From Cyanobium sp. FACHB-13342 (GTDB lineage: Bacteria > Cyanobacteriota > Cyanobacteriia > PCC-6307 > Cyanobiaceae): a stretch of 64,000 bases of DNA. The notes beneath the pieces were generated by a model. It searched no databases. It saw only the letters and a program-made list of their open reading frames with translations, and was not told the DNA's origin. Location of the stretch: positions 62,001 to 126,000 of the forward strand of contig NZ_JACJRT010000003.1 of the NCBI RefSeq assembly GCF_014697415.1, given 5' to 3'. This document shows, piece after piece, positions 27,358-37,677 of the stretch (position 1 is the first letter of the stretch; the number at the start of each line of letters is the position of its first letter). A program made the translations under genes and the position numbers.

Positions 27358-28830
27358 TCAAGCCTTGATCGTGGCGTAGAGGTCCTTGAAACGGGCCTGT
27401 TGGCTTTTGTGGTTCACCAAGGGTGCCGGGTAGCCCCGGCGCTCCAGGGGCGCGATCTCGCCACTGATCAGGTCGCGGGTGCTCACATGGCTGAGCTCTG
27501 GCAGCCAGGTGCGGATGTAGGTGCCCTCGGGATCGAACTTGCTGGCCTGGGTGGCCGGATTGAAGATGCGCAGGGGCTTGGGGTCCATGCCGCTGCTGGC
27601 ACTCCATTGCCAGCCGCCGTTGTTGGCGGCCAGATCACCATCCACCAGCCGCGCCATGAAGGCGGCTTCACCCCAGCGCCAGTCGCAGATCAGGTCCTTC
27701 ACCAGGAAGGACGCCACGATCATGCGGCAGCGGTTGTGCATCCAGCCGCTGGCGTTGAGCTGGCGCATGGCCGCATCGATGATCGGCATGCCCGTGAGCC
27801 CCTCGCTCCAGGCCTCAAACCAGCCGCGGTCGTTGTCCCAGGGGAAGGCGCGCCACTGGGGCCGGTAGGGCCCGTCCGCCAGCTCCGGGAAATGGAACAG
27901 GGCCTGTTGGTAGAACTCGCGCCAGGCCAGTTCCTGCTCCCACACCTGGATGGAGTGCTCCTCCTCCTGGCTGCGGGCCAGCGGACGGGCCTGTTGGGCG
28001 GCGGCCCAGGCCTGGCGGGGGCTGAGTGTGCCGAACTTGAGGGCGGCGCTCAGGCTCGACGTGCCCGCTTCGCCCGGGATGTTGCGGCCCGGTTCGTAGC
28101 CCAGCAGGGGGATGGAGCGGCCATCGCCATTGCAGAAGGTTTGCAGCTGTTCCTGGGACGCCCGTTCGCCGGGGTGGCAGGGGCACTGCGCGGCGCCGCT
28201 AAAGCCATGCTCCAAGTCCGGGCTCGCGATCGGCAGATCTGCTAGGGCTCCGGCGAGCTGGGCGGGATCAAGATCGATCAGGGCATTTGGCGGCGGCAGG
28301 GGATCCAAGCCACCGGAGGCTGCTGTGCCGGCAGCGCTGGCTTCCTCCACCTTGCGGCGCCAGCTGCGCCAGAAGGGTCCATAGACCCGATAGGGGTCGC
28401 CGTTGCCGGTTTTGAGGGCTTCCGGGGGGATCAGCAGCTGGTCCCAATCGGCCAGCACCTTGCGCCCCTCCGCCTGCAGGGCCCGCGCCACCCGCCGGTC
28501 GCGCTCGCGCCCGAACGGCTCCACGTCCCGGTTCCACGCCACCACGTCGGCGCCAAGGGCGCAGGCCAGGCGCGGCAGGAGTTCGGCTGGATCTCCGCGG
28601 AGCACCACCAGCCTGCTGCCGGCCTGCTGCCAGCTCTGCTCCAGCTCCTTCAGGCTCTCAGACAGAAACCACAGCCGTGCCGGCGCCATGGTGGGCTCCG
28701 ACAGGATGGCCGGATCCAGCACAAACACCCCGGTGACCGCCGGGGTGGTGGCGGCCGCAGCAGCCAGGCCCCGGTTGTCCGCCAGGCGCAGGTCGCGGCG
28801 GTGCCAGAACAGCCAGCGGGGTGGAGTCAT
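27358..28830 (-). CDS. phrB: Deoxyribodipyrimidine photolyase (class I CPD type)
   Basis: Light-driven repair of cyclobutane pyrimidine dimers with FADH-. The full-length 490-residue chain has the antenna domain (LFWHRRDLRLADN at the N-terminus, RLVVLRGDPAELLP) and FAD domain (SSLSAALKFGTLSP, ELAWREFYQQ, GWMHNRCRMIVASFLVKD, DGDLAANNGGWQW, FNPATQASKFDPEG). It resembles the 8-HDF-type cyanobacterial enzyme. It shares one base with the Nudix gene stop (TGATG). It lacks the four Fe-S cysteines seen in the split photolyase at 23699, so the window encodes two distinct members of the superfamily. Confidence 0.95.
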   Translation of the reverse strand: MTPPRWLFWHRRDLRLADNRGLAAAAATTPAVTGVFVLDPAILSEPTMAPARLWFLSESLKELEQSWQQAGSRLVVLRGDPAELLPRLACALGADVVAWNRDVEPFGRERDRRVARALQAEGRKVLADWDQLLIPPEALKTGNGDPYRVYGPFWRSWRRKVEEASAAGTAASGGLDPLPPPNALIDLDPAQLAGALADLPIASPDLEHGFSGAAQCPCHPGERASQEQLQTFCNGDGRSIPLLGYEPGRNIPGEAGTSSLSAALKFGTLSPRQAWAAAQQARPLARSQEEEHSIQVWEQELAWREFYQQALFHFPELADGPYRPQWRAFPWDNDRGWFEAWSEGLTGMPIIDAAMRQLNASGWMHNRCRMIVASFLVKDLICDWRWGEAAFMARLVDGDLAANNGGWQWSASSGMDPKPLRIFNPATQASKFDPEGTYIRTWLPELSHVSTRDLISGEIAPLERRGYPAPLVNHKSQQARFKDLYATIKA

Positions 28831-29390
28831 CAGAGGCCAAGCAGTTGCTTGGCCCGCAGCCAGGCGGTCACGCTCTTGCCATCGAGGTATTCATTGCCGC
28901 TGGCCAAGGCCGCATCGAGTTCGGCCGGTTCCATCAACAGCACCTCCAGGTCTTCGTCGTCGTCGCCGGCGGGGGGCTCGGCCAGGGGGCTGAGCTCGCG
29001 GGCCAGGAACAGGTGGATCACCTCATCGGAGTAGCCCGGACAGGGCAACATTGCCCCCAGGGCATCCCAGCGGCTGGCGCTGTAGCCGGCCTCCTCCTGG
29101 AGCTCCCGCCGCATGGTGCTGAGGGGATCTTCACCGTCATCGAGGGTGCCGGCGGGGAATTCCAGTAACCGGGTGGCCACCGCGAAGCGGTACTGGCGCA
29201 GCACAACCACCCGGCCGTCGTCGAGTACGGGTACGGCGAGGGAGGCGCCGGGGTGGCGGATCAGGCCGAAGCTGCCCACCACACCCATCGGCAGTTCGAC
29301 CCGGTTCACCTCAAAGCGGATCTTGCGGGCCTCGAGCGCCGCGGTGGTTTCCAGGTGGCGCGCGGGCTCAGGAGCGGGGAGGGGCGCCAT
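28830..29390 (-). CDS. Nudix hydrolase (ADP-ribose pyrophosphatase-like)
   Basis: The 186-residue protein has a complete Nudix box spanning residues 81-103: Gly81, Glu87, then RRELQEEAGY with the metal-binding REx2EE glutamates. The N-terminal region (VVVLRQYRFAVATRLLEFPAG) matches ADP-ribose pyrophosphatases. It lies between folK and phrB on the same strand and overlaps phrB by one base. Hydrolysis of ADP-ribose or a related nucleoside diphosphate is likely; the actual substrate is not determined by the sequence. Confidence 0.88.
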   Translation of the reverse strand: MAPLPAPEPARHLETTAALEARKIRFEVNRVELPMGVVGSFGLIRHPGASLAVPVLDDGRVVVLRQYRFAVATRLLEFPAGTLDDGEDPLSTMRRELQEEAGYSASRWDALGAMLPCPGYSDEVIHLFLARELSPLAEPPAGDDDEDLEVLLMEPAELDAALASGNEYLDGKSVTAWLRAKQLLGL

Positions 29391-29444
29391 GGGCGAGCGG
29401 TGAGTGCAGCGGTGCCGTCAGCATCGCGCAGGGATGGCCGCTGT

Positions 29445-30044
29445 TCACCCACCACGGTTTCCCTCCAGGTGCTCTGGCCAGCCGGCTCGACCGGGGAGGA
29501 CCATCGCCGTGCAGCTTGGTGCCAGGGTTTTTGCTCCTGGACCCTCGCCCAGGGCAGCCAGCGGGGCCAGGACGAAGTCCCGCTCGTGCCAGAGGGGATG
29601 GGGCAGTTGGAGCTGGGGAGTTTGGCAGCGCAGATCCCCCCACCACAGCAGGTCGAGGTCGAGGCTGCGGGGGGCCCAGCGTTCGTGGCGCTCCCGGCCA
29701 AAGTGCTGCTCGAGCCTTTGCAACCGCTCCAGCAGTGCCTCCGCTGCTGTGGTGTGGGGGGGGCTGGGGCCATCCACCAGCACCACGGCATTGAGGTAGT
29801 TGGCTTGGCCAGGGGGGCCGCCCACGGGTTGGGTTTCAAACAGGGGAGACCAGCGAAAGGTTGCTGGCTGCCCAGGCGGCGGCAGGCCCTGGTTCCACCC
29901 CTGCACCCCGGCCTCGAGCAGGGGGCGCACGGCGATCAGGGTGGCGAGCGGGCTGCCACTGGGGCCTGGCAGGTTGGCTCCCAGGGCAATGGCCAGGGTG
30001 GGGGAGGCGCCTGGGCCGGTCTGATCAGCGAGACTGGCGCGCAC
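29445..30044 (-). CDS. folK: 2-amino-4-hydroxy-6-hydroxymethyldihydropteridine pyrophosphokinase
   Basis: Folate synthesis: pyrophosphorylates hydroxymethyl-dihydropterin. The protein has the HPPK features [28 protein letters not shown], and the catalytic [12 protein letters not shown] with WWGD, then [15 protein letters not shown]. At 199 residues with a C-terminal extension past the HPPK core it is slightly long. The start is uncertain: GTG 30044 is preferred because the TTG further upstream lies within chlD coding sequence. The start is 23 bases from the divergent chlD start. Confidence 0.85.
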   Translation of the reverse strand: MRASLADQTGPGASPTLAIALGANLPGPSGSPLATLIAVRPLLEAGVQGWNQGLPPPGQPATFRWSPLFETQPVGGPPGQANYLNAVVLVDGPSPPHTTAAEALLERLQRLEQHFGRERHERWAPRSLDLDLLWWGDLRCQTPQLQLPHPLWHERDFVLAPLAALGEGPGAKTLAPSCTAMVLPGRAGWPEHLEGNRGG

Positions 30045-30067
30045 GTGAATCGGACCCGGGCCTCCCC

Positions 30068-32212
30068 ATGGTTGCAAGCGGATCGACGCCCGGCGCCACC
30101 GCCACCAGCAGCGATATCGCCTCGAGAGCCTTTCCCCTGGCCGCCATCACCGGCCACGGCACCCTCAAGCTGGCCCTGCTGTTGGCGGCGGTGGATCCGG
30201 GGCTGGGGGGTGTGGTGATTGCCGGTGGCCGTGGCACCGGCAAATCCGTGCTGGCGCGAGGTCTCCATGCCCTGTTGCCCCCGATCGATGTGCTCGATCT
30301 GGGCACCTCCGCTCCGGGCCAGCCCGCCCCCGCGGCGCTCAACAGTGATCCCCAGCGCCCCGACGACTGGGACGCCGCCACCTGCGCCCGGCTCACCGAG
30401 CTGGGCGCCGATCCCACGGGCGTCGATGCCCACGCCCTGCTGCCCACCCGGGTGATTCCGGCTCCCTTCGTGCAGGTGCCCCTCGGCATCACCGAAGACC
30501 GGCTGGTGGGCTCCGTGGATGTCACGGCCTCCCTGGCCAGCGGCCAGGCGGTGTTCCAGCCGGGCCTCTTGGCGGAAGCCCACCGAGGCGTGCTCTACGT
30601 CGATGAGCTCAACCTGCTCGACGACAACATCACCAACCTGCTGCTCGCGGCGGTGGGCAGCGGTGAAAACCGGATCGAGCGCGAGGGCCTCAGCCTCAGC
30701 CATCCCTGCCGCTGCCTGCTGATCGCCACCTACAACCCCGAGGAGGGGGCTGTGCGGGATCACCTGCTGGATCGTTTCGCCATCTGCCTGAGTGCCAACC
30801 AGGTGCTGGAGCTGGATCAGCGGGTGGAGATCACCCGCAGCGCCATCGGCCACGCCGAATCAAGCGAGCAGTTCCGCCAGACCTGGCAAGAGGACACCGA
30901 TGCCCTGGCCACCCAGCTGCTGCTGGCGCGCCAGTGGCTGCCGGATGTACAGATCTCCCGCGAGCAGATCACCTATCTGGTGGCCGAGGCCCTGCGCGGC
31001 GGCGTGGAGGGTCACCGCAGCGAGCTCTATGCCGTGCGGGTCGCCCGCGCCCATGCCGCCCTCAGCGGCCGGGATCGGGTGGAAGCCGATGACCTGCAGG
31101 TGGCCGTGCGCTTGGTGATCGCCCCAAGGGCGCTGCAGCTGCCACCGCCGGATCCCGATCAGCCCCTGGAACCGCCGCCGCCACCCCCGCCGCCCCAGGG
31201 GGAGCAGGAGCCCGAGCAGCCGGAGCCCCCCGACAACGAGCAGGAGCCCGAGGACGAGAACGACGACGACAACGACGACCAGGAGGAGGACACCTCCGAG
31301 GATCAGGCGCCGCCCCAGGTGCCTGAGGAGTTCCTGCTCGATCCGGAGGCCATCGCCATCGACCCCGATCTGTTGCTGTTCAATGCCGGCAAGGCCAAGA
31401 GTGGCGGCAGTGGCAGCCGGGCCGTGGTGTTCAGCGATTCCCGCGGCCGCTACGTGAAGCCGATGCTGCCCCGAGGCCCCGTCAAGCGCATCGCCGTGGA
31501 TGCCACCCTGCGGGCGGCAGCGCCCTACCAGAAATCCCGCCGCGAGCGCGAACCTCACCGCACCGTGATCGTCGAAGACGGCGACCTGCGGGCTAAGCAA
31601 CTGCAGCGCAAGGCCGGCGCCCTGGTGATCTTCCTGGTGGATGCCAGTGGCTCCATGGCCCTCAACCGCATGCAGAGCGCTAAGGGGGCCGTGATCCGGC
31701 TGCTCACCGAGGCCTACGAAAACCGCGACGAGGTGGCCCTGATCCCCTTCCGCGGCGAGCAGGCCGAGGTGCTGCTCCCCCCCACCCGCTCGATCACCGC
31801 CGCGCGCCGTCGGCTCGAGTCGATGCCCTGCGGCGGCGGTTCACCCCTGGCCCATGGCCTCTCCCAGGCGGCCCGGGTGGGGGCCAACGCCCTGGCCACC
31901 GGCGACCTGGGCCAGGTGGTGGTGGTGGCCATCACCGATGGCCGTGGCAACGTGCCCCTCAGCCGCTCCCTCGGCCAGCCCCAGCTGGAGGGCGAGGAGC
32001 CGGTGGACCTCAAGGAGGAGGTGAAGCAGGTGGCCAGCAGATACCGGGCCCTGGGCCTCAAGCTGCTGGTGATCGACACCGAGCGCAAGTTCATCGGCAG
32101 TGGCATGGGCAAGGATCTCGCCGAGGCCGCTGGCGGCAAATATGTGCAGCTGCCCAAGGCGAGTGATCAGGCCATTGCGGCCATTGCCATGGAGGCGATC
32201 AGCGGGGTTTAG
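30068..32212 (+). CDS. chlD: Magnesium chelatase ATPase subunit D
   Basis: Inserts Mg2+ into protoporphyrin IX, with ChlH and ChlI, at the branch to chlorophyll. Of 714 residues, about 20-340 is the AAA+ domain (Walker A GGRGTGKS 53-60, [15 protein letters not shown]); about 357-420 is a Pro-rich then acidic Glu/Asp linker, a ChlD signature; about 515-714 is a von Willebrand A domain with MIDAS DASGS. The Walker A here is largely intact. Start ATG 30068 is close to the family norm. The 3' end overlaps mlaD (opposite strand) by 14 bases. Confidence 0.95.
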   Translation: MVASGSTPGATATSSDIASRAFPLAAITGHGTLKLALLLAAVDPGLGGVVIAGGRGTGKSVLARGLHALLPPIDVLDLGTSAPGQPAPAALNSDPQRPDDWDAATCARLTELGADPTGVDAHALLPTRVIPAPFVQVPLGITEDRLVGSVDVTASLASGQAVFQPGLLAEAHRGVLYVDELNLLDDNITNLLLAAVGSGENRIEREGLSLSHPCRCLLIATYNPEEGAVRDHLLDRFAICLSANQVLELDQRVEITRSAIGHAESSEQFRQTWQEDTDALATQLLLARQWLPDVQISREQITYLVAEALRGGVEGHRSELYAVRVARAHAALSGRDRVEADDLQVAVRLVIAPRALQLPPPDPDQPLEPPPPPPPPQGEQEPEQPEPPDNEQEPEDENDDDNDDQEEDTSEDQAPPQVPEEFLLDPEAIAIDPDLLLFNAGKAKSGGSGSRAVVFSDSRGRYVKPMLPRGPVKRIAVDATLRAAAPYQKSRREREPHRTVIVEDGDLRAKQLQRKAGALVIFLVDASGSMALNRMQSAKGAVIRLLTEAYENRDEVALIPFRGEQAEVLLPPTRSITAARRRLESMPCGGGSPLAHGLSQAARVGANALATGDLGQVVVVAITDGRGNVPLSRSLGQPQLEGEEPVDLKEEVKQVASRYRALGLKLLVIDTERKFIGSGMGKDLAEAAGGKYVQLPKASDQAIAAIAMEAISGV

Positions 32213-33125
32213 GGCCGTCTGCTGCCCGGGCCGCTTTGTCCCGTTCCACTGCGGTCTGGGCGGGGTAGAGCTCGTCGAAGAATTTGCCCAGGCCCACCGC
32301 CACGCTGCGGATTCCATCCATGAAGCGGGGGTCGTCGGTGAGCTTGGTCACATCGCCGCCTACCGCGTTCCATTTGGCCGTGAGCTGTTCCGCGTTGCTC
32401 ACGGTGGTCTGCAGCTCTTGAAGCGTTTTGGGGTTGTCCAAGGCGGCCAGCACCCGCCGCAGGTGGGCGCTGCTGCTGTTGAGGTTGGTGATCGTGGGCT
32501 GGGCCGACTTCACCGTGGTTTCCAATTCCTTGGCCAGCGCCTGGCCATCCTTCATGAAGGCGGAGGTGTCCTTGGCCGTGCGATCAAAGCTGCTGGCGGC
32601 CGTGGACACCTTGCTCAGCAGCTTCATCTGGTCCGTTTCCACCAGCATCTTGTGCATCAGCGTCGTCACGCTGCTGAGGCTTGGGCCCTGAATCCCTGCG
32701 ATGGTGGCCCCATGGCAGAGGGCCAGAGAGGGATTGCAGGCTTTGGAGCGGGGATTCGGTGACCCCGCCGGCAGGGCGTTGCCCGTGCTGATCAGGGCCA
32801 CTTCGGCTTCGCCGCCCAACAGGGAGGCTTCGCCGATCTCGGCCATGGCGGGCCGGGCCAGATTGAGGTCGGGATGGGTGATTTCCAGCTCAGCAATCAC
32901 CGCTTCCGGAGTGACCCGTACCCGCCGGACGCTGCCCACCAGCACCCCCCGATACACGACTGGAGAGCGCTCGGCCAGTCCCTCCGCTTCCTCGAAGCTG
33001 GCGTTCACCGTCCAGTACTGGCGGCTCAGGGAGATGCCGCGCAGCCAGAAGGACAGCCCCACCGCGCTGGCGATGGCTGCCAGTAGGGAGAAGCCGACGA
33101 TCGCTTCACGAATACTGCGGCGCAT
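32199..33125 (-). CDS. mlaD: MlaD-family MCE-domain lipid transport protein
   Basis: Membrane-anchored MCE protein that forms part of an outer-membrane lipid trafficking ABC system. The 308-residue protein starts [12 protein letters not shown], then one transmembrane helix, then the MCE domain with [16 protein letters not shown], followed by a long helical stretch with Ser/Thr/Leu repeats. It is followed closely (5 bases) by the ATPase gene mlaF upstream on this strand. No MlaE permease gene is visible in the window. The ATG 33125 is chosen because it precedes the TM helix; the family in chloroplasts (TGD2) transports phosphatidic acid. Confidence 0.9.
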   Translation of the reverse strand: MRRSIREAIVGFSLLAAIASAVGLSFWLRGISLSRQYWTVNASFEEAEGLAERSPVVYRGVLVGSVRRVRVTPEAVIAELEITHPDLNLARPAMAEIGEASLLGGEAEVALISTGNALPAGSPNPRSKACNPSLALCHGATIAGIQGPSLSSVTTLMHKMLVETDQMKLLSKVSTAASSFDRTAKDTSAFMKDGQALAKELETTVKSAQPTITNLNSSSAHLRRVLAALDNPKTLQELQTTVSNAEQLTAKWNAVGGDVTKLTDDPRFMDGIRSVAVGLGKFFDELYPAQTAVERDKAARAADGPKPR

Positions 33126-33129
33126 CGAC

Positions 33130-33888
33130 TCAGAGCTCCGCCGGCTGCATCGGTCCGCGCAGACTACCGCTCCTGAACTGCACCACGTAGGGATCGCTGC
33201 AGGTGCGGTAGTCGTCAACCGTGCCGCTCCAGCGGAACTGGCCGTCGTAGAGCAGCACCACCCGCTGTGCTGCGCGTTCGATGGTGCTGTGCACGTGGCT
33301 CACCACCACGGAGGTTGCTCCCGCCACATCGGTGGTGCGCACGATCAGGTCTTCGATGCGGGTGCAGGCCACCGGGTCGAGTCCGGCGGTCGGCTCGTCA
33401 AACAGCAACAGGGGCATCTGGTCTGAGGATTTGCCGGGATCGTCGATCAGGGCCCGGGCAAAGCTGACCCGTTTCTGCATGCCGCCGCTGAGTTCGCCGG
33501 GGAGCTGCTCTTCGATGCCCTGCAGACCTACGGCGTTGAGGGCGGCGCCCACCCGGTTGCGAATCTCCCGCTCGCTGAGGCGGCCGTAGCGGTAGAGGAG
33601 GAAACCGACGTTTTCGCGCACGGTGAGCGAGCCCAGCAGAGCTGGGTTCTGAAACACCAGGCGCACATCGGGCGGGGTGCGTTGATCGAGCCGCAGATAG
33701 GTCTGGGGGAGCCCGTAGAGGCTCAGGGATCCGGAGCTGGGCAACTGCAGCCCGGCCAGCAGACGCAGGATGGTCGACTTGCCGGCTCCGGACGGTCCGA
33801 CCACCACCAGCCGCTCCCCCGGAGCAATGCGCAGGTTGACGCTGTCCAGCACGCGCCGGCTGCCCCAGCGCACGCTGAGGTTGGCCAT
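33130..33888 (-). CDS. mlaF: MlaF-type ABC transporter ATP-binding protein
   Basis: Energises the MlaD/MlaE lipid transporter. The 252-residue protein shows Walker A GPSGAGKST (31-39), the Q-loop VFQNPALLGSLTV, signature LSGGMQKR, Walker B LLLFDEPTAGLDP and the switch His in VVSHV. LSGGMQKRVSFARAL is typical of MlaF/TGD3 rather than general importers. Next gene on this strand is mlaD, four bases away, so they form one operon. A permease must be encoded elsewhere. Confidence 0.92.
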   Translation of the reverse strand: MANLSVRWGSRRVLDSVNLRIAPGERLVVVGPSGAGKSTILRLLAGLQLPSSGSLSLYGLPQTYLRLDQRTPPDVRLVFQNPALLGSLTVRENVGFLLYRYGRLSEREIRNRVGAALNAVGLQGIEEQLPGELSGGMQKRVSFARALIDDPGKSSDQMPLLLFDEPTAGLDPVACTRIEDLIVRTTDVAGATSVVVSHVHSTIERAAQRVVLLYDGQFRWSGTVDDYRTCSDPYVVQFRSGSLRGPMQPAEL

Positions 33889-34125
33889 CTCCGCCAGGGG
33901 CGTGGGTTGGGCTGGTGCAGGGGTGGCCAGAACGGGGCGTTGCGGACCGTTCCCACTCTGGCCCTTTGCGCCCGGGATGGGTCTCCGTAAAGTTCAGCCA
34001 CTTGCGGCAGCGTCCTCCCCCGCCCTTTGCGCCCCCCCGTTCCGGCCTCCCGATTGCGGCGATCCCGCCGACCGCTGCCGAAACCGGGCTGGCTGGGCCG
34101 CGGCGATCTGCGCCAGAAGGATCTG

Positions 34126-35448
34126 ATGAGCCGCTCCCGCCGGGCGGCCCGCTGGCTGCAACCCGGGCTGGTGGTGAAGCGCTGGGTGCTCACCTCAGGC
34201 CTCGGCTTGCTCGTGGCCCTGCTCGGTGCGGCGGTGTGGGCCGATCTGCAGCCGATCTACTGGATGCTCTCCAGCATTCAGTGGCTGCTGGCCCAGGTCA
34301 CCGGGGTGTTGCCCCGCAAAATCACCGGGCCCCTGGTGCTGCTGGTTGGTGCGGTGTTGATCTGGCTGGGCCAAAGCCGCAGTTTTGGCTCCATCCAGCA
34401 GGCCCTGGCTCCGGAAAAGGACACCTTGCTGGTGGACGCCCTGCTTGCCCAGCGCCGCCTGAATCGGGGGCCAAGCATCGTGGCGATCGGGGGTGGAACT
34501 GGGCTCTCCACCTTGCTCAGTGGCCTGAAGCGCTACAGCAGCAATCTCACCGCCATTGTCACGGTCGCTGACGACGGTGGGAGCAGTGGCGTGCTGCGCC
34601 GGGAACTCGGGGTGCAGCCACCGGGGGACATTCGCAATTGCCTGGCGGCCTTGGCCCGGGAGGAACCCCTGCTCACCCGCCTGTTCCAGTACCGCTTCAA
34701 GGCGGGCAGCGGGTTGGAGGGTCACAGTTTCGGCAACCTGTTTCTCTCGGCCCTCACAGCCATCACCGGCAACCTCGAATCGGCCATCACCGCCAGCAGC
34801 CGGGTGCTGGCCGTGCAGGGGCAGGTGGTGCCAGCTACCAACGCCGATGTGCGGCTGTGGGCGGAGCTGGAGAACGGGGATCGGATTGAGGGGGAATCGA
34901 AGATCGGCCATGCGGCCAGCCCGATCGTGCGGCTGGGCTGCACGCCGGAGCGACCGCCGGCCCTGCCGAGGGCCCTGGAGGCCATTGCCCATGCCGACCT
35001 GATCGTGCTGGGGCCGGGCAGTCTCTACACCTCGCTGTTGCCCAACTTGCTGGTGCCCGAGTTGGTGGAGGCCATCCGCCGCAGCAAGGCCCCCCGTCTG
35101 TACATCTGCAACCTGATGACCCAGCCCGGGGAAACCGATGGGCTCGATGTGGAAGGCCACCTGCGGGCCATTGAGGCCCAGCTGGCCAGCCTGGGGGTGG
35201 AGGAGCGTCTGTTCACAGCCGTGTTGGCCCAGGAGGATCTGGGCGACTCCCTTCTGGTGGACCATTACCGCCATCAGGGAGCCGAACCGGTGGTCTGTGA
35301 TGTGCGCCAGTTGCGTCGCCAGGGCTATGACGTGACCCTGGCACCCCTCCAGGGCGCCCGCCCTACGGCCACCCTTCGTCACGATCCACGCAGCGTTGCT
35401 TTAGCTGTGATGCGCTATTTCCGCAAGCACCAGCGGGGCGCTCAGTAG
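34126..35448 (+). CDS. YvcK/GlmR-family (CofD-like) protein with N-terminal membrane segments
   Basis: The C-terminal about 320 residues match the YvcK/CofD family: [15 protein letters not shown] (about 120-134), [33 protein letters not shown] and [15 protein letters not shown]. YvcK binds UDP-GlcNAc and affects cell wall and carbon metabolism in Bacillus. Here about 100 N-terminal residues add two hydrophobic helices, as in other cyanobacterial homologues, so the protein is probably membrane-bound. ATG 34126 is chosen; a TTG at 34027 would add 33 residues. The preceding 237-base gap shows no other gene. The end overlaps ndhJ by seven bases, convergently. Confidence 0.85.
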   Translation: MSRSRRAARWLQPGLVVKRWVLTSGLGLLVALLGAAVWADLQPIYWMLSSIQWLLAQVTGVLPRKITGPLVLLVGAVLIWLGQSRSFGSIQQALAPEKDTLLVDALLAQRRLNRGPSIVAIGGGTGLSTLLSGLKRYSSNLTAIVTVADDGGSSGVLRRELGVQPPGDIRNCLAALAREEPLLTRLFQYRFKAGSGLEGHSFGNLFLSALTAITGNLESAITASSRVLAVQGQVVPATNADVRLWAELENGDRIEGESKIGHAASPIVRLGCTPERPPALPRALEAIAHADLIVLGPGSLYTSLLPNLLVPELVEAIRRSKAPRLYICNLMTQPGETDGLDVEGHLRAIEAQLASLGVEERLFTAVLAQEDLGDSLLVDHYRHQGAEPVVCDVRQLRRQGYDVTLAPLQGARPTATLRHDPRSVALAVMRYFRKHQRGAQ

Positions 35449-36053
35449 GCGTCCTGCATTTCGTAGAAGTCCGGCTGCACGTAGTCCTTGCGCAGCGGAT
35501 AGCCCTTCCAGTCCTCTGGCATCAGCAGCCGTTTGGGGTGGGGGTGGCCTTCAAAACGGATGCCGTACATGTCGAAGGTTTCCCGCTCCTGCCAGTCCGC
35601 TCCCCGGAACAGGCCATAGAGGGTGGGGATGGTGAGGTCCCCATCGCGGGCGAGGAACACCTTCAGGCGCACCTCCTCGGGGGCCTGATCGGCGGAGACG
35701 ACCCCGTGGTTGCTGCGATCGGCCAGGGCCGCCAGTTTCACCAGGTGGTAAAAGCTCACCAGCCGGCCCCCGGGGCCTTCGTCGTAGCCGCCCTGGCATT
35801 GCAGGTAGTCGAAGCCCTGGGTTTTCAGGGCGGTTGCGATCACGGGCAGGAACACCGGTTCGACGCCGATCATTTCGACACCGAGGTGGTCGGTGCCCAG
35901 GGCAACCTGGTCGAAGCCTTGGCTGGTTAGCCAGGCGCCCACGGCCCCAGCAGCGGGAGCAGCAGAACTGTCCAGCGCCCCATCCTCTGGAGTCGCTGCA
36001 GGGGCTGCCTCGGGCGATGGCTCAGGCGAGGGGATGGGAGTCTCTTCGGGCAT
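35442..36053 (-). CDS. ndhJ: NAD(P)H-quinone oxidoreductase subunit J
   Basis: Peripheral-arm subunit of cyanobacterial NDH-1, homologous to NuoC/30 kDa. The 203-residue protein has the conserved block near residues 95-150 ([18 protein letters not shown]) and the C-terminal [20 protein letters not shown] followed by [17 protein letters not shown]. An Ala/Pro-rich acidic N-terminal stretch is extra. Third gene of the ndhC-ndhK-ndhJ run used for cyclic electron flow, respiration and CO2 uptake; the ndhK stop is 12 bases upstream. Confidence 0.95.
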   Translation of the reverse strand: MPEETPIPSPEPSPEAAPAATPEDGALDSSAAPAAGAVGAWLTSQGFDQVALGTDHLGVEMIGVEPVFLPVIATALKTQGFDYLQCQGGYDEGPGGRLVSFYHLVKLAALADRSNHGVVSADQAPEEVRLKVFLARDGDLTIPTLYGLFRGADWQERETFDMYGIRFEGHPHPKRLLMPEDWKGYPLRKDYVQPDFYEMQDAY

Positions 36054-36065
36054 GGCAGGTGGCGC

Positions 36066-36803
36066 TCAGGCGTTGGCTTTGGCTGGGATGGCGGCCGCCG
36101 GAGCGGGCATCGGCAGGGCGCTGGCCGCAGCCAGGGCCTGCTTTTGGGTTTCGGCGGCGAGGTATTGGCCGTTCACGATGGGTTCCACCGCTTTCATCTG
36201 GTGGGACACCGTGCAGTAGCGGTGGGTCTGCTGGAGGTTGCCTCGCTCGGCCAGGGCCTCGTTGCCCACCTTCTTGCGCAGCTTGATCACCGCATCGAAG
36301 ATCGCCTCCGGCCGGGGCGGGCAGCCGGGTAGGTAGAGATCCACAGGGATGAGTTTGTCCACGCCCCGCACCGCGGTGGTGGAGTCGGCGGAGAACATGC
36401 CGCCGGTGATCGTGCAGGCCCCCATGGCGATCACATATTTGGGTTCCGGCATTTGCTCATAGAGCCGCACCAGAGCCGGGGCCATCTTCATGGTGACGGT
36501 GCCGGCCACGATCAGCAGGTCGGCCTGGCGGGGGCTGGAGCGGGGCACAAGCCCGAAGCGGTCGAAGTCAAAGCGCGAACCGATCAGGGCCGCGAATTCG
36601 ATGAAGCAGCAGGCGGTGCCGTAGAGCAGCGGCCACAGGCTGCTGAGTCGGGCCCAGTTGTGGATGTCATCCAGCGTGGTGAGGATCACGTTCTCGGACA
36701 GATCCGAGGTCACCGTCGGCGCTCCGACTGGATTGCAGCTGGCCGCCCGCACATCCTTGAGGGCGTTGATGGAGAGGCTTTCGGAGGGGATCGTGTTGGT
36801 CAT
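36066..36803 (-). CDS. ndhK: NAD(P)H-quinone oxidoreductase subunit K
   Basis: Carries the N2 [4Fe-4S] cluster of NDH-1 (NuoB homologue). Cys65-Cys66 in GTACCFIEF, Cys in MGACTITGG and Cys in PGCPPRPEA are the four cluster ligands. The 245-residue length is normal for cyanobacteria. [20 protein letters not shown] is a further NdhK hallmark. It sits between ndhC and ndhJ with tiny gaps, an order shared by cyanobacteria and plastids. Confidence 0.97.
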   Translation of the reverse strand: MTNTIPSESLSINALKDVRAASCNPVGAPTVTSDLSENVILTTLDDIHNWARLSSLWPLLYGTACCFIEFAALIGSRFDFDRFGLVPRSSPRQADLLIVAGTVTMKMAPALVRLYEQMPEPKYVIAMGACTITGGMFSADSTTAVRGVDKLIPVDLYLPGCPPRPEAIFDAVIKLRKKVGNEALAERGNLQQTHRYCTVSHQMKAVEPIVNGQYLAAETQKQALAAASALPMPAPAAAIPAKANA

Positions 36804-36806
36804 GGG

Positions 36807-37169
36807 TCAGCTCCACTCGAGGGCGCCCTTGCGCCAGGCGTAGGCCAGGGCCACCACGAGGATGGCAATGAAGATCAGGGCTTCAATGAAGGCCAGCAAG
36901 CCCAGGCGGTGGAACGCCACGGCCCACGGATAGAGGAACACGGTTTCCACGTCAAAGATGACGAAGACCAGCGCAAACATGTAGTAGCGAATATTGAACT
37001 GAATCCAGGCACCACCAATGGGCTCCATGCCCGATTCGTAGGTGAGCTCCCGTTCACCAACCCGGCTCTTCGGCGAGAGCAGTTTGTTGGCCACCAACGC
37101 GAGCACGGGCACGGCCGCCGAGATCAGCAGGAAGCCCAGAAAGGCGTCGTAGCCGGAGAGCACGAACAT
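36807..37169 (-). CDS. ndhC: NAD(P)H-quinone oxidoreductase subunit 3 (NdhC)
   Basis: Small membrane-arm subunit (NuoA homologue) of NDH-1. The 120-residue protein has three transmembrane helices and the characteristic [20 protein letters not shown] loop, followed by the helix with [12 protein letters not shown]. Start ATG 37169 gives exactly the usual length; a longer frame upstream is not used. It is first in ndhC-ndhK-ndhJ and divergent from rubA across 91 bases. Confidence 0.97.
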   Translation of the reverse strand: MFVLSGYDAFLGFLLISAAVPVLALVANKLLSPKSRVGERELTYESGMEPIGGAWIQFNIRYYMFALVFVIFDVETVFLYPWAVAFHRLGLLAFIEALIFIAILVVALAYAWRKGALEWS

Positions 37170-37260
37170 TCGGGCCAGCCAAACTTGGCAGGCAGTCTGG
37201 CATCCGCGCCCGGGGCCTGGGGCCCGTCGATACAGTGGGCCCACCACCTCAGGCCCTGGG

Positions 37261-37677
37261 ATGAGCTCTACCGAAACGCCCGAGCCCCTTCCTGAGGCCA
37301 TCTCGGCCCCTGAGCCCAATCCGGCCCTTGCGCCCGCCCCAGTGGCCGAGCCCGCGGTGGATCCGGCCACCCATCGCTTTGAGTGCCGCAGCTGTGGTTT
37401 CGTCTATGACCCCGCCGAGGGGGTTCGCAAGTTGGCCATTGAGCCCGGCACGCCCTTCGTGGAGCTGGATCCCATCGGCTTCCGCTGCCCGGTCTGCCGC
37501 AGCCGGGTGGGCGCCTTCAAGGACATCGGCCCCCGCAACAAGCCCAGTGGCTTCGAGGAGAATCTCAATTTCGGCCTCGGAGTCAACCGCCTCACCCCCG
37601 GCCAAAAGAACGTGTTGATCTTCGGGGGCTTCGCCCTGGCCTTTGCCTTCTTCCTCTCCCTCTATTCCCTGCGCTGA
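37261..37677 (+). CDS. rubA: Membrane-anchored rubredoxin (RubA)
   Basis: Single-iron electron carrier needed for photosystem assembly. A Pro/Ala-rich N-terminus (about 1-36) is followed by the rubredoxin fold with iron ligands in CRSCG (Cys42, Cys45) and CPVCR (Cys76, Cys79); a C-terminal transmembrane helix (about 117-137) anchors it to the thylakoid. The 138-residue architecture matches cyanobacterial RubA/plant RBD1. Its TGA shares one base with the ycf48 ATG (TGATG), and psbEFLJ follow, the conserved assembly-factor cluster. Confidence 0.95.
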   Translation: MSSTETPEPLPEAISAPEPNPALAPAPVAEPAVDPATHRFECRSCGFVYDPAEGVRKLAIEPGTPFVELDPIGFRCPVCRSRVGAFKDIGPRNKPSGFEENLNFGLGVNRLTPGQKNVLIFGGFALAFAFFLSLYSLR

